A DNA stretch of 64,000 bases from JAAELZ01 sp965237995 (GTDB taxonomy: Bacteria; Pseudomonadota; Gammaproteobacteria; Arenicellales; Poriferihabitantaceae), in assembly GCA_965237995.1 (NCBI GenBank), contig CBDEGO010000004.1, positions 496,001 to 560,000 of the forward strand. The letters run 5' to 3'. Shown here piece by piece: positions 26,794-35,301 of the stretch. The first letter of the stretch is position 1; each line of letters opens with the position of its first letter. The translations under genes were made by a program, and so were the position numbers. Below the pieces are notes generated by a model. The model was not told where the DNA came from and ran no database searches. It saw only the letters and a list, made by a program, of their open reading frames with translations.

Positions 26794-27996
26794 TTAAGCG
26801 TGACGAACGGCGTCAAGCTCTTCAGAAATAATCATTGAAATAGCGTCACAGTTTTGTTCGGTTAAAGACAAAGGAATGCGCATATCAAATGTTGTGTACA
26901 GAATTTGATTAGTTTGCGGTAAATCTTGCGGGGTTAAATACTCCCAATGTTGATATAAGCTGGTATAGCCTAGTGGTGTGTCCCGACCAAACCATTTAAT
27001 GGCCGCACCACGCGCGCAACAAGCATCCACAAATTGCTCAATACGCTCACCATCTAAGCCTGCGATATCAAATTGGATGGAGCTTGCGACAAATGCCTCC
27101 TCGATTTCACGCGCAGGCACCATCACATCGGTGAGCTGATTGAGGCGGTCTTCTAACCAACGATAGTTTCGATTCCAAGTCACCCCGCGTTCATACATTT
27201 GCCTTAATTGCGGCCGTAACAAACAGGCCACTAAATTTGACATACGCATGCTGAAATTAGGAATGTGGCCCTTAAACTTGTCGAAAACAGCTTGCGATGG
27301 CGCGCTTTCATGTTGTCCATACAACATATAACTTCCGGTATAGAGAATCGCCTTGGCGGCTAACTCTTCGTCATCGGTGACTAAAATACCGCCCTCACCC
27401 GAATTGATGTGCTTAAAGGTCTGTGTGCTAAAACAGCCGACATCACCAAAACGACCGGTAAACTGGTCTTTCCACTTCGCTCCCATCGTATGCGCGCAGT
27501 CTTCAATTAAAGCTAAGCCGTGCTTTTTGCAGATGGCGCAGATGGCTTCCATATCAGCAATATGACCACGCATATGCGTGAGTAATAACACCTTCGCACC
27601 ACTGCTGATCGCTTTAGCTTCTAGGTCTTGTAAATCAATGCGATAGTCCTCACCAATTTCAACCAACACTGCCTCACCACCTGCATGATGAATCGCACCG
27701 GGTACGGGCGCCAAATTAAAGGCATTTACCAGTACTTTGTCTCCATGCTCAACACCCACAATCTTCAAACCAATGAATATCGCACAGCCACCAGAATTAA
27801 CGCCTACCGCATAGCGGCTACCAACGTATTCGGCGTACTCTTTTTCTAGCAATGCTGCATGTGGCTCGGTGCCACTATATTCTCCATACCGATGCAATCG
27901 CCCTGTTCTCAGCAATGCTGCGGCTTGTTCGATAGTGTGTTCATCAATCGCGCCTGGATCACTTAGATCGATGTCCAATTTTATTAGTTCATTCAT
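26794..27996 (-). CDS. DegT/DnrJ/EryC1-type PLP aminotransferase
   Basis: A 400-residue fold-type I PLP enzyme. It has YAVGVNSGGCAIFIGL near the start, the co-factor Asp in ALIEDCAHTMGA, and the Schiff-base lysine in STQTFKHINSGEGG, all typical of the DegT family. Members usually aminate keto-sugars or act in secondary metabolism. Here the neighbours are a racemase and a sulfur-amino-acid lyase rather than nucleotide-sugar genes, so an amino-acid or keto-acid substrate is possible. It lies between a candidate 29-codon ORF and the lyase gene. Confidence 0.88.
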   Translation of the reverse strand: MNELIKLDIDLSDPGAIDEHTIEQAAALLRTGRLHRYGEYSGTEPHAALLEKEYAEYVGSRYAVGVNSGGCAIFIGLKIVGVEHGDKVLVNAFNLAPVPGAIHHAGGEAVLVEIGEDYRIDLQDLEAKAISSGAKVLLLTHMRGHIADMEAICAICKKHGLALIEDCAHTMGAKWKDQFTGRFGDVGCFSTQTFKHINSGEGGILVTDDEELAAKAILYTGSYMLYGQHESAPSQAVFDKFKGHIPNFSMRMSNLVACLLRPQLRQMYERGVTWNRNYRWLEDRLNQLTDVMVPAREIEEAFVASSIQFDIAGLDGERIEQFVDACCARGAAIKWFGRDTPLGYTSLYQHWEYLTPQDLPQTNQILYTTFDMRIPLSLTEQNCDAISMIISEELDAVRHA

Positions 27997-28023
27997 TGAT
28001 TAGGTCTCTTATTCCAATTAACG

Positions 28024-28113
28024 CTAACTTAGGTCGCCGCTTAGATCAAACTTCTCGTCAGATTCAATCTGCACTGTGTTAGTTACCTTTTTGGGATATA
28101 TTTTAGCCATCAT
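28024..28113 (-). CDS. Candidate small ORF, 29 codons
   Basis: In the 140-base gap between the racemase and the DegT-type gene, the minus strand reads MMAKIYPKKVTNTVQIESD followed by EKFDLSGDLS and a TAG. It has two ATGs and ends 28 bases before the DegT start. The first half is basic and the second acidic. There is no strong ribosome site. It could be a leader peptide, a tiny protein, or chance. Confidence 0.28.
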   Translation of the reverse strand: MMAKIYPKKVTNTVQIESDEKFDLSGDLS

Positions 28114-28136
28114 TTAAAGTATCTTGCGCTGTGAAA

Positions 28137-28865
28137 CTAATGTTTTATCGGTAAATTTAATTCACCCTTAGCATAGCGTACCGCTTGCCGCGCGAGGATC
28201 TCAGTCGTGTCTATTAGCGGTAAAGCAAGGTCGCTCTGGGTTAGCACCAAGGGGACTTCTGTACAACCCGCTAATATTATTTGCGCGCCTACATCACTCA
28301 ATTGGCGCGCGTAATCGAGCATTTGGCCTTTCACTTCTGCACACAAGCCATCTCGCTTAATGCGGTAAACCGTCTGCATAAACTGCGCTTGCAATCGCGT
28401 ATCTAGCACCAGCACCTGTATGCCATTTTTAGCAAGTTTGGGCTGATAAAGCTGAGCTTGTAAGCAACCATCTGCAGCAAGCAACCCAATTTTTGTAACT
28501 GACGAATGCTCTGTTTGAATGTACGCTAGCGTCTCTTCAATGATACTAATGAAAGGAACTTGGGTAGCCTCAGTGATTGCAGAATCAAAAGCATGAGCGG
28601 TATTACAGGGCATCACGATGAAATCAACACCACATTGCTCCAGCATTGTTGCTGATTCAGCAAACTGTGGAGCAGGTGACGGCCCCGTACCTGCAATTGC
28701 CTCGTTGCGATTCACCGCTTTAGGGTTATTATCAATAATACAGCGAATATGATCTTGGTCCGATGTCGCTTCGGTATTACGCAAAATACGGGCGCAAAAG
28801 TCTAGGGTTGCCTCGGGGCCAAGGCCACCAAGTACGCCTATTGTTTTATCGCCAGTAGATTGCAT
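28137..28865 (-). CDS. Aspartate/glutamate racemase family protein
   Basis: A 242-residue cofactor-independent racemase. The N-terminus has IGVLGGLGPEATLDF, and both catalytic cysteines are present: in VMPCNTAHAF (about residue 82) and LAGCTEVPL (about 192). The family interconverts D- and L-aspartate or glutamate, or related acids. Its neighbours are a LysR regulator upstream and PLP enzymes downstream, so it probably supplies one stereoisomer in a shared pathway. Confidence 0.9.
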   Translation of the reverse strand: MQSTGDKTIGVLGGLGPEATLDFCARILRNTEATSDQDHIRCIIDNNPKAVNRNEAIAGTGPSPAPQFAESATMLEQCGVDFIVMPCNTAHAFDSAITEATQVPFISIIEETLAYIQTEHSSVTKIGLLAADGCLQAQLYQPKLAKNGIQVLVLDTRLQAQFMQTVYRIKRDGLCAEVKGQMLDYARQLSDVGAQIILAGCTEVPLVLTQSDLALPLIDTTEILARQAVRYAKGELNLPIKH

Positions 28866-28971
28866 AACGAACGCGGAAAAAATTTAGCGTGGAGTCTAGC
28901 AATGCTAATGCCTAGATGCCAATACGTTCTGTTCAAGTGATTATGCAATTACAGCATAACAACCGGAATTC

Positions 28972-29853
28972 CTACACGCTAATTGCTTCGATAACAGGGT
29001 GCTCGAACTCGCGACGACGATAGAGCGTGATATCTAAACGTTCCTGCCAGCTCTCCCCTCCCAATAAGGCCAATCGACCACTTTTAATATCTTCTTGTAT
29101 TAAAGAACTCGGCAACCAGCCAATACCTAAACCTGCTAAAACCTGAGCGCGCACCCCTTCTGAAAACGAATCCTCATACACGCGAAGAAAATGTTTAGTG
29201 ACCTTGTTTCGGTTAATAATACCACTCACGATGCGGCCCATAAAATCATCCGGCCCTGAGGAGACTAAGGGCAACGGTCGATTGCCACGCTTAGTCAATG
29301 AATATAAAAGCTTACTATTTCGAACCCCACATACTGCCTGCATCGTTTCTTCACCGATTTTTTTACCTATATACATCTCACCATCCAAAAATAGAGGAAC
29401 CGCAGGGTGAGTAAAGCAAATCAGAATGTCGCTTTGCTTATTTTCTAATTGTTGGACGCAATGCGGCAAATTTCTTGCATCAACTTTGATATGAATATTC
29501 GGATGATCAGCCGTTTTTTGGGCCCACCATTTGGCGAAAAACTCAGCCGCTAAGGCGTGCTGCATTACAAACTTTAAATGGCGCTGTTGTTGGCTATATT
29601 CCTGCGCGATGTGATTCTTACCCTGCTCTAAACTTTCAACCATGGCACTGGCAAGCTTAAAAAATTGGTTGCCTGCTGGCGTTAATGTGACTGGGAAAGT
29701 GTCTCGACTAAACAGTGGCACACCCATCCAGTCTTCTAATTGCTTGATATGACGGCTCATCACTGGTTGGGTAATCGCCCGTGCGTTCGCCGCTTTTGAA
29801 AAGCTGCCTAATTCAGCAACGGCTATGAAATCAGATAACCAGCGAAGATGCAT
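28972..29853 (-). CDS. LysR-family transcription regulator (HypT/YjiE-like subgroup)
   Basis: A 293-residue regulator. The N-terminal winged helix-turn-helix is clear: FIAVAELGSFSKAANARAITQPVMSRHIKQLE. A periplasmic-binding-like effector domain follows. The C-terminal LAGLGIGWLPSSLIQEDIKSGRLALL resembles E. coli HypT/YjiE more than most LysR proteins. It is 106 bases upstream of the racemase gene on the same strand and probably controls the cluster; the effector is unknown. Confidence 0.87.
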   Translation of the reverse strand: MHLRWLSDFIAVAELGSFSKAANARAITQPVMSRHIKQLEDWMGVPLFSRDTFPVTLTPAGNQFFKLASAMVESLEQGKNHIAQEYSQQQRHLKFVMQHALAAEFFAKWWAQKTADHPNIHIKVDARNLPHCVQQLENKQSDILICFTHPAVPLFLDGEMYIGKKIGEETMQAVCGVRNSKLLYSLTKRGNRPLPLVSSGPDDFMGRIVSGIINRNKVTKHFLRVYEDSFSEGVRAQVLAGLGIGWLPSSLIQEDIKSGRLALLGGESWQERLDITLYRRREFEHPVIEAISV

Positions 29854-30205
29854 ATAAATTAAGTGGTTGATGGAGCGTTAAAATTTAAAGCGCGTGATCG
29901 ATGCCTTACATCGCCATTTTGGCCCTGCAAGTGCACCTCGCGCTGACTATGGCCAGACTGACCTTTTTTCCCATCAAGCACTATAAACCTGTGTGTTTGT
30001 GCCAACAGCCACGGGAAAAAATAACGGCTCTACCCATCTTAGCAACTAATAGACTTAAGATCATTTCGATCAAAGGCTACCCAAATTCTGTGGGGCCGAT
30101 GAATGAGGCTTGCTTGTCTGGTCTTTGTCTCACTAATAAAGCGTTATTGACTCGCTCAATGCTACCTTGTTTGAAGCTCGGATACATGTAAATCGTGCTG
30201 CTTGC
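29854..30205. other. 352-base intergenic region, no supported gene
   Basis: Between the start of the LysR gene and the end of the glycosyltransferase gene. A plus-strand 96-codon frame (29901-30191) has no ribosome site and an unlikely composition. A minus-strand frame starting MYPSFKQGSIERVNN stops after about 36 codons. Neither is convincing. The region should hold the lysR promoter; no tRNA or terminator hairpin was seen. Confidence 0.5.
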
Positions 30206-31009
30206 TTAGCGACTTCTAAAACGTTTCATCAAATATGACACATCAAACGGGGTTTTCGCATGTAATATAAGCATATCCTGCCGATACGCTGTCACCAATT
30301 TCCCGTATGCACGCGTGAAAAACTCTGTATGTTCCTGCACTTTAAGCGCATCGTTCCATTTATTTTTACGTACAGAACTGGTGCGCGCAATAAAATAGTT
30401 TTGCACTTTACCAACCACCTGGTTATCGCCTAACTGCATCCCAAGTGGCAACACCGGACTAACAGACGACTGCATACTCCGTCCGTGAAAATCATGTACG
30501 GTATACAAAGGCAGATCGATACAGCGACCACCTAGAATATCAATTTCAGAATAGGTGTTCATTTCGCGCAACAGCAAGCCTAGATTTTGTCTGCGCGAAA
30601 AGACAAAATCGTCATCTAATAATAGGAAGTAAGTGGTCGTAAGCTGCTCTAGTGCTTTGTTCCTGCCAACAGAAATGCCTACGTCATAGGGCAGGATTAG
30701 GTTCTCTACTCCCTCGAACTCGATGGGGTGCTGACTATCATTAACCACCATTATTTTTGCGCTAGGGTAGCGCCGTTTTATGCTTTTTATCAGCTGGATA
30801 ACCGACTTATTGCGCTCAAAGGTCTTTATAACCAGCGTTAATTCACTTATATCGGCCGTATCAAGCGGGGAGAAATAATCTAAAAACCGATTTCCTATCA
30901 GCAATGCACCAATCAGCGCATCATATAAAGGTTTAGCAATAAAGCGTAGTTTTCCAAACACGGCTTGCGTATAGAAAAATTGTTTTTGCTTTACAGAAAG
31001 CGCCCTCAT
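30206..31009 (-). CDS. Glycosyltransferase, GT-A fold, B4GALNT-like
   Basis: A 267-residue protein. After about 50 residues the GT-A core runs LVIKTFERNKSVIQLIKSI, AKIMVVNDSQHPIE, ISVGRNKALEQLTTTYFLL and then LLLDDDFVFSRR, the DxD metal site. This layout looks like the beta-1,4-N-acetylgalactosaminyltransferase (B4GALNT/GT12-like) branch, so a HexNAc donor is likely. A basic N-terminus with a weak hydrophobic stretch may allow membrane association. It lies alone, 123 bases after ftsZ, past a long inverted repeat, and is unlikely to have a division role. Confidence 0.75.
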   Translation of the reverse strand: MRALSVKQKQFFYTQAVFGKLRFIAKPLYDALIGALLIGNRFLDYFSPLDTADISELTLVIKTFERNKSVIQLIKSIKRRYPSAKIMVVNDSQHPIEFEGVENLILPYDVGISVGRNKALEQLTTTYFLLLDDDFVFSRRQNLGLLLREMNTYSEIDILGGRCIDLPLYTVHDFHGRSMQSSVSPVLPLGMQLGDNQVVGKVQNYFIARTSSVRKNKWNDALKVQEHTEFFTRAYGKLVTAYRQDMLILHAKTPFDVSYLMKRFRSR

Positions 31010-31051
31010 TTCCTTGTATGTGATGGCATTAAATAAATACCGAAATACACG

Positions 31052-31109
31052 TAACAGGCGTGCAAAGGGGGTGGCATGCTTGAGGTAAGCAAACCCTTTG
31101 CGCCTGTTA
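31052..31109. repeat. Long imperfect inverted repeat downstream of ftsZ
   Basis: Left arm 31052-31069 (TAACAGGC-gt-GCAAAGGG) pairs with right arm 31094-31109 (CCCTTTGCGCCTGTTA): 16 paired bases with one 2-base bulge and a 24-base loop. No T-run follows on either strand, so it is not a standard intrinsic terminator. It may limit transcription from ftsZ into the glycosyltransferase gene or be a palindromic repeat element. Confidence 0.65.
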
Positions 31110-31132
31110 GTACATACTGCAAACTACACAGA

Positions 31133-32335
31133 TTAGTCCGCTTGTTGCTGTCGTAAGAATGTAGGGATTTCAAGCTCAGAAAAATCTGGAGAACCTGAGC
31201 CGCCTGCCATACGCGCGCCCCCGTCAAAGTTATTACGTGAAGGTGCGGGTGGAACAAACTCTGGCTGACCACGACGTGCTACTTCACCAACAGGCGCTTG
31301 ATTTAGCGCTGGCGCAGCGGTGTTACGAACGGGCACTGGCTCAACGACTGCGGTTTCTTCAGCCTTAGCCATTGCCGCTTCTTTCCCCAACCCGGTTGCA
31401 ACCATGGTTACGCGCAAGTCACCTTGTGCCTGTGGATCTACCGCAGAACCGATCACCACAACCGCATCATCACCGGCAAATTCTTGCATCAAGTCACCAA
31501 TTTTAGAGAACTCGCCAATCGTTAAGTCTGGACCAGCGGTAATGTTCACCAATAAACCACCTGCACCATTAAGGTCAGTATCTTCAAGCAGCGGGCTAGA
31601 GATCGCTTTACGCGCGGCTTCTTCAGCTCGATTTGCTCCAGATGCCGTCGCTGAGCCCATCATTGCCATACCCATTTCAGACATCACAGTACGCACATCA
31701 GCAAAGTCGACGTTAATCATGCCAGGGCGCGTTATCAACTCAGAAATACCTTGTACAGCATTCAATAACACCTGATTTGCTTCTGCAAATGCATCAATCA
31801 TTGACGCTTCGCTGCCCATATGCTCAAGCACTTTTTGGTTCGGAATAGTAATTAGTGAATCTACACAACCTTTAAGCTCTTCCAAGCCTTGCTCTGCTAG
31901 CAACATACGCTTCTTCCCTTCAAAGCTAAAAGGTTTAGTGACAACGGCAACCGTAAGAATACCTTTTTCTCGGGCAAGCTCTGCGACAACAGGCGCTGCT
32001 CCCGTACCGGTTCCGCCGCCCATACCAGCGGTAATGAACAGCATGTCAGCGCCTTCAATGGCTTCTGCTATGCGATCTCGATCTTCCATCGCCGCTTGCT
32101 TTCCAATTTCAGGATCGGCCCCTGCGCCAAGGCCTTTAGTCAAGGTTTCCCCTAACTGCAAGGTCGTATCCGCACCAGAGCGTTCTAATACCTGCGCGTC
32201 GGTGTTGGCATTTATGAAATCTACCCCTTCAATATTATCTTTCATCATATGATCAACTGCGTTGCCACCGCCGCCGCCCACACCAATTACTTTTATTACA
32301 GCTTGTAATCCTACTGTATCTACTAACTCAAACAT
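31133..32335 (-). CDS. ftsZ: Cell division GTPase FtsZ
   Basis: The tubulin homologue that forms the division ring. The 400 residues match. Key motifs: VGGGGGNAVDHM near the N-terminus, the tubulin signature GMGGGTGTGAAPV (about 104-116), and the T7 loop NVDFADVRTVM. A linker of about 65 residues is followed by the C-terminal peptide EIPTFLRQQ, which binds FtsA and ZipA. It is the last gene of the dcw cluster; no lpxC follows. Confidence 0.98.
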   Translation of the reverse strand: MFELVDTVGLQAVIKVIGVGGGGGNAVDHMMKDNIEGVDFINANTDAQVLERSGADTTLQLGETLTKGLGAGADPEIGKQAAMEDRDRIAEAIEGADMLFITAGMGGGTGTGAAPVVAELAREKGILTVAVVTKPFSFEGKKRMLLAEQGLEELKGCVDSLITIPNQKVLEHMGSEASMIDAFAEANQVLLNAVQGISELITRPGMINVDFADVRTVMSEMGMAMMGSATASGANRAEEAARKAISSPLLEDTDLNGAGGLLVNITAGPDLTIGEFSKIGDLMQEFAGDDAVVVIGSAVDPQAQGDLRVTMVATGLGKEAAMAKAEETAVVEPVPVRNTAAPALNQAPVGEVARRGQPEFVPPAPSRNNFDGGARMAGGSGSPDFSELEIPTFLRQQQAD

Positions 32336-32370
32336 ATTTCACCTCTTTAGTTGCCACTTTAATTAAAAAA

Positions 32371-33603
32371 CTAGAAACTGCCTTTAAACCAACTTTTCAT
32401 TCGGCTTAAGACATCTGAAAACTTACTGGTACGTAACTGCCTACTTTTCACTGCATGCTGCTCCCTGTGCCCGAATTTCACCAATCCTGTGCCTGTTGCG
32501 AAAACAGGGCTTAGCACCACTTCACTTAAGCTACCGTCGTACTTTGGCAGCCCAAGCCGAACCGGCATATGAAACACTTCTTCAGCCAGTTCAACCGCGT
32601 GTTCTAACTTTGAACTACCGCCGGTAATAACGATAGAGTTTGCTATTTCCTCAAGACCACTACGGCGCAATTCACCTTGCGCTAATACAAAAATTTCTTC
32701 CATTCTTGGCTCAATCACTTCTGCCAAATTGTGCCTAGATAATTTACGTGAAGGTTTTCCGCCGATACTAGGTGCATCAACGCTCTCGGAAGCACCTACC
32801 TGATTGGCCAGTGCGCTACCATATTTCTTCTTCAGGTCTTCCGCCGCTTGGGTTGGCGTTTGTAAAGCAATCGCGATGTCATTGGTGACTTGATCGCCCG
32901 CGATAGGAATAACCGCCGTGTGCTGAATAGTGCCGCCATGGAATATCGCGATGTCCGTGGTGCCACCGCCGATATCAATCATGCAAACCCCTAGCTGACG
33001 CTCGTCGTCAGTTAACACTGATTCGCTGGAAGCCAATTGCTCCAAGATAATGTCATCCACCATCAAGCCACAACGCTTAATACATTTAACGATGTTTTGT
33101 GCAGAACTGACCGCGCCAGTAATGATATGCACTTTAGACTCAAGCCGTACCCCCGTCATACCAAGGGGCTGCTTGACCTCATCTTGACCGTCGATAATGT
33201 ATTCTTGAGGCAACACGTGCAATATTTGTTGGTCTTTAGGAATTGCCATTGCCTGCGCGGCCTCTATCACACGGTCGACATCATCTTGACGCACTTCGGC
33301 ATCGCGAATAGCGACGACACCATGTGAATTAAAGCTATTTATATGCGCGCCTGCGATCCCTGCAAACACTGAAAATATCTGACACCCCGCCATCAATTCC
33401 GCTTCTTCTATCGCGCGCTGAATCGAAGATACCGTCGACTCAATGTCGGCTACTACTCCGCGTCGTAGGCCTTTAGAAGGATGATGACCAACCCCAATAA
33501 TTTCTAGCTTACCTTCGTCGTTCTCCTCGGCAACAATCGCCAATACCTTAGAGGTACCAATGTCTAATCCGACGATTAAGTTATTGTCTGCTTTCTTTAC
33601 CAT
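32371..33603 (-). CDS. ftsA: Cell division protein FtsA
   Basis: An actin-like ATPase that ties FtsZ to the membrane. From the ATG at 33603 it has 410 residues: phosphate-1 motif VGLDIGTSKV, the 1C domain (about 85-165), phosphate-2 ICMIDIGGGTTDIAIF is written CMIDIGGGTTD here, and the adenosine motif ITGGSSKLE. A C-terminal amphipathic helix (SRMKSWFKGSF) serves as membrane anchor. A longer frame to 33708 would run back into ftsQ and add non-family residues; the chosen start is ten bases after the ftsQ stop. Confidence 0.97.
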   Translation of the reverse strand: MVKKADNNLIVGLDIGTSKVLAIVAEENDEGKLEIIGVGHHPSKGLRRGVVADIESTVSSIQRAIEEAELMAGCQIFSVFAGIAGAHINSFNSHGVVAIRDAEVRQDDVDRVIEAAQAMAIPKDQQILHVLPQEYIIDGQDEVKQPLGMTGVRLESKVHIITGAVSSAQNIVKCIKRCGLMVDDIILEQLASSESVLTDDERQLGVCMIDIGGGTTDIAIFHGGTIQHTAVIPIAGDQVTNDIAIALQTPTQAAEDLKKKYGSALANQVGASESVDAPSIGGKPSRKLSRHNLAEVIEPRMEEIFVLAQGELRRSGLEEIANSIVITGGSSKLEHAVELAEEVFHMPVRLGLPKYDGSLSEVVLSPVFATGTGLVKFGHREQHAVKSRQLRTSKFSDVLSRMKSWFKGSF

Positions 33604-33613
33604 GGGGCGTGCA

Positions 33614-34402
33614 CTATTGTTGTGACTCCGAATTTTGGTCGATCCACTTGATGGAAAAACCGCTTGAATACCGCAGATCAACCCGCTCAATACCACTGGG
33701 ATGATCAATTAAATTTTGTCGAATACTCTGTAAAAATACGCTCAATTGCGCGGACGAATTGGACTCCAGCAATACCATCTCAAAGGGTTTGCTCTGTATC
33801 TGACCTAACACCTCTACAGTCAATGTCCATAGGTGTTGCGCGCTAAGACTTAACGCGACCAGACGCAGACCTTGTTTAGAAAATGCAGGCGCCCACACTT
33901 GAAATTGACCGTAAACGAGCTGCATTTGATCGTTTGGCCCAGACAAAACAGGCAACCAAGTATCGTCCGTTAAAGGCAAGTCAACCAGCTTCCCTTCTGT
34001 GGTTAGCAATTTTCCATCTGACCATGTTGCTATGGGCCGATGCTCCACGATATCTATCATCAACGTATCCGGCCAACGTCGCCTAACACTCACCGTGTCG
34101 ACCCATGGAAACTTGGCCATTGCCTGATGAATTGAAGGCATGTCTATTGAGAAATAATTTCCCGCCAGCGCATTTAGAATCTCTTGCCGCACTTCTTTCT
34201 GATCAACATGTTGTGGGTTACCAGACAGCGCGACTTCTTTAATTTGAAACTCAGCCGGTTGATACAGTCGATCTATCAATAACCCGACTGTTAGTCCAAT
34301 AATGGATAAAGCAGTTATCGCAATCAGCAATTTAAACACCATCGGCGACTTGGTATTTTCATGTTTACCTAAACCATTTAAGTGAGTGACTACTGAGCTC
34401 AT
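33614..34402 (-). CDS. ftsQ: Cell division protein FtsQ
   Basis: A 262-residue bitopic divisome protein that binds FtsB and FtsL. The cytoplasmic tail is about 20 residues, one membrane segment follows (LLIAITALSIIGLTVGLLI), then a POTRA domain (FQIKEVALSGNPQHVDQKEV) and a beta domain with DIVEHRPIATW and RVDLRYSSGFSIKW. The start overlaps the end of murB by four bases. The ddl gene, often found just upstream, is absent. Confidence 0.94.
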   Translation of the reverse strand: MSSVVTHLNGLGKHENTKSPMVFKLLIAITALSIIGLTVGLLIDRLYQPAEFQIKEVALSGNPQHVDQKEVRQEILNALAGNYFSIDMPSIHQAMAKFPWVDTVSVRRRWPDTLMIDIVEHRPIATWSDGKLLTTEGKLVDLPLTDDTWLPVLSGPNDQMQLVYGQFQVWAPAFSKQGLRLVALSLSAQHLWTLTVEVLGQIQSKPFEMVLLESNSSAQLSVFLQSIRQNLIDHPSGIERVDLRYSSGFSIKWIDQNSESQQ

Positions 34403-35301
34403 ACTGCGTCCCCCACAAAGTTGATCAACACATTCAAGTCAACGTTAAACTGCTTTTTTACTTCAGTACGCCCATACTCTACCAAGCGCTCGACATCTTT
34501 TACTTTCGCGCCATGATTGACTATCAAGTCATTTGGCTTATCGATTTTGTAAGCCGCTCCGCCAATCGTTAGCCCTGCTAAACCTGCATTGTGTAACAAA
34601 CGATTCGGGTTTATTTGCGCAGTTTGCGCGTAAATACCAGTTGGAGGTAGCTTGGTTTTAAATGGCTGGGTGTGAAAACGTTGTAACACGGAGAGGATGC
34701 TTTTCTTTGACTTCACTAGATCTAGTTCTAGTTTAGCGCCCAATATCCACAATGAATGCTTGGGCGCCTGAGCAAATTGCTTTGCTCTAAATTCAACTAG
34801 ACTGCACCATTTAATATCTCCGTCTCGATTGACACATTCTAGTTGAACAACAACGTTCCATTGTTTGTCCGTCTGGGAACCCATCGCAATAGCGCCTCCA
34901 AACGTACCTGAAGCACTCTCTAGAAATGCCAAACCTCCCAACCCTTTATCTGCACAAAATTTTAAAAGGCTCACATTGCTAGTGCCTGCCTCTACGTAAA
35001 GTGTTCGCTCATCTAAGCGGCGTATAGAAGATAAACCTTTTGATGTATCCAGCGTGACGCCTGATAACCCACCGTCTCTTACTAAGGTGTTACTTCCTGA
35101 ACCTAGCCATTGCACCGAGATATTTCCCGGCAACTGACACATAAGCTGCACAACGCTAGTTTTATTTGACGGCGGAAAATAGCATTGCGCTGTTCCACCT
35201 ACATTCCAAGGTGAATGCTTTGCCATTGGCTCATTGTGCATTAATGTCCCATCAATTCCGTACAGAAAACTGTCAATACTCTTTTGATTTACTGCAAACA
35301 T
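34399..35301 (-). CDS. murB: MurB-family UDP-N-acetylmuramate dehydrogenase, active site divergent
   Basis: A 300-residue flavoprotein of type II length. The FAD-binding region is good: NVGGTAQCYF (33-42) and WLGSGSNTLVRDGGLSGVTL (65-84), then SGTFGGAIAM (131-140). The catalytic half is unusual. The usual YRxS is FRAK (171-174), so only Arg172 remains. The SxG(S/C)xFKNP site holding the general acid reads LPPTGIYAQ (218-226) with Ile in its place. The C-terminal LxPEVRFIG, holding the catalytic Glu, reads LNVLINFVG (289-297). The gene overlaps murC and ftsQ, so it is kept in the operon. It may be an altered enzyme or a pseudoenzyme. Confidence 0.85.
   Translation of the reverse strand: MFAVNQKSIDSFLYGIDGTLMHNEPMAKHSPWNVGGTAQCYFPPSNKTSVVQLMCQLPGNISVQWLGSGSNTLVRDGGLSGVTLDTSKGLSSIRRLDERTLYVEAGTSNVSLLKFCADKGLGGLAFLESASGTFGGAIAMGSQTDKQWNVVVQLECVNRDGDIKWCSLVEFRAKQFAQAPKHSLWILGAKLELDLVKSKKSILSVLQRFHTQPFKTKLPPTGIYAQTAQINPNRLLHNAGLAGLTIGGAAYKIDKPNDLIVNHGAKVKDVERLVEYGRTEVKKQFNVDLNVLINFVGDAV

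Noticed and set aside
26794..27996. DegT-type gene as a nucleotide-sugar aminotransferase of the glycan cluster
   Set aside because: It lies beyond tldD-pmbA and a terminator, on the other strand, with amino-acid enzymes as neighbours; left as substrate unknown.
29901..30191. 96-codon plus-strand frame
   Set aside because: No ribosome site, implausible composition and no recognisable motif; it lies in the promoter region of the lysR gene.
31006..31272. 88-codon minus-strand frame
   Set aside because: Overlaps the end of ftsZ in another frame and runs across the inverted repeat; its sequence is a shadow of the FtsZ tail.
33604..33708. N-terminal extension of FtsA by 35 residues
   Set aside because: The extension lies within ftsQ and does not look like FtsA; the ATG at 33603 begins the conserved protein.
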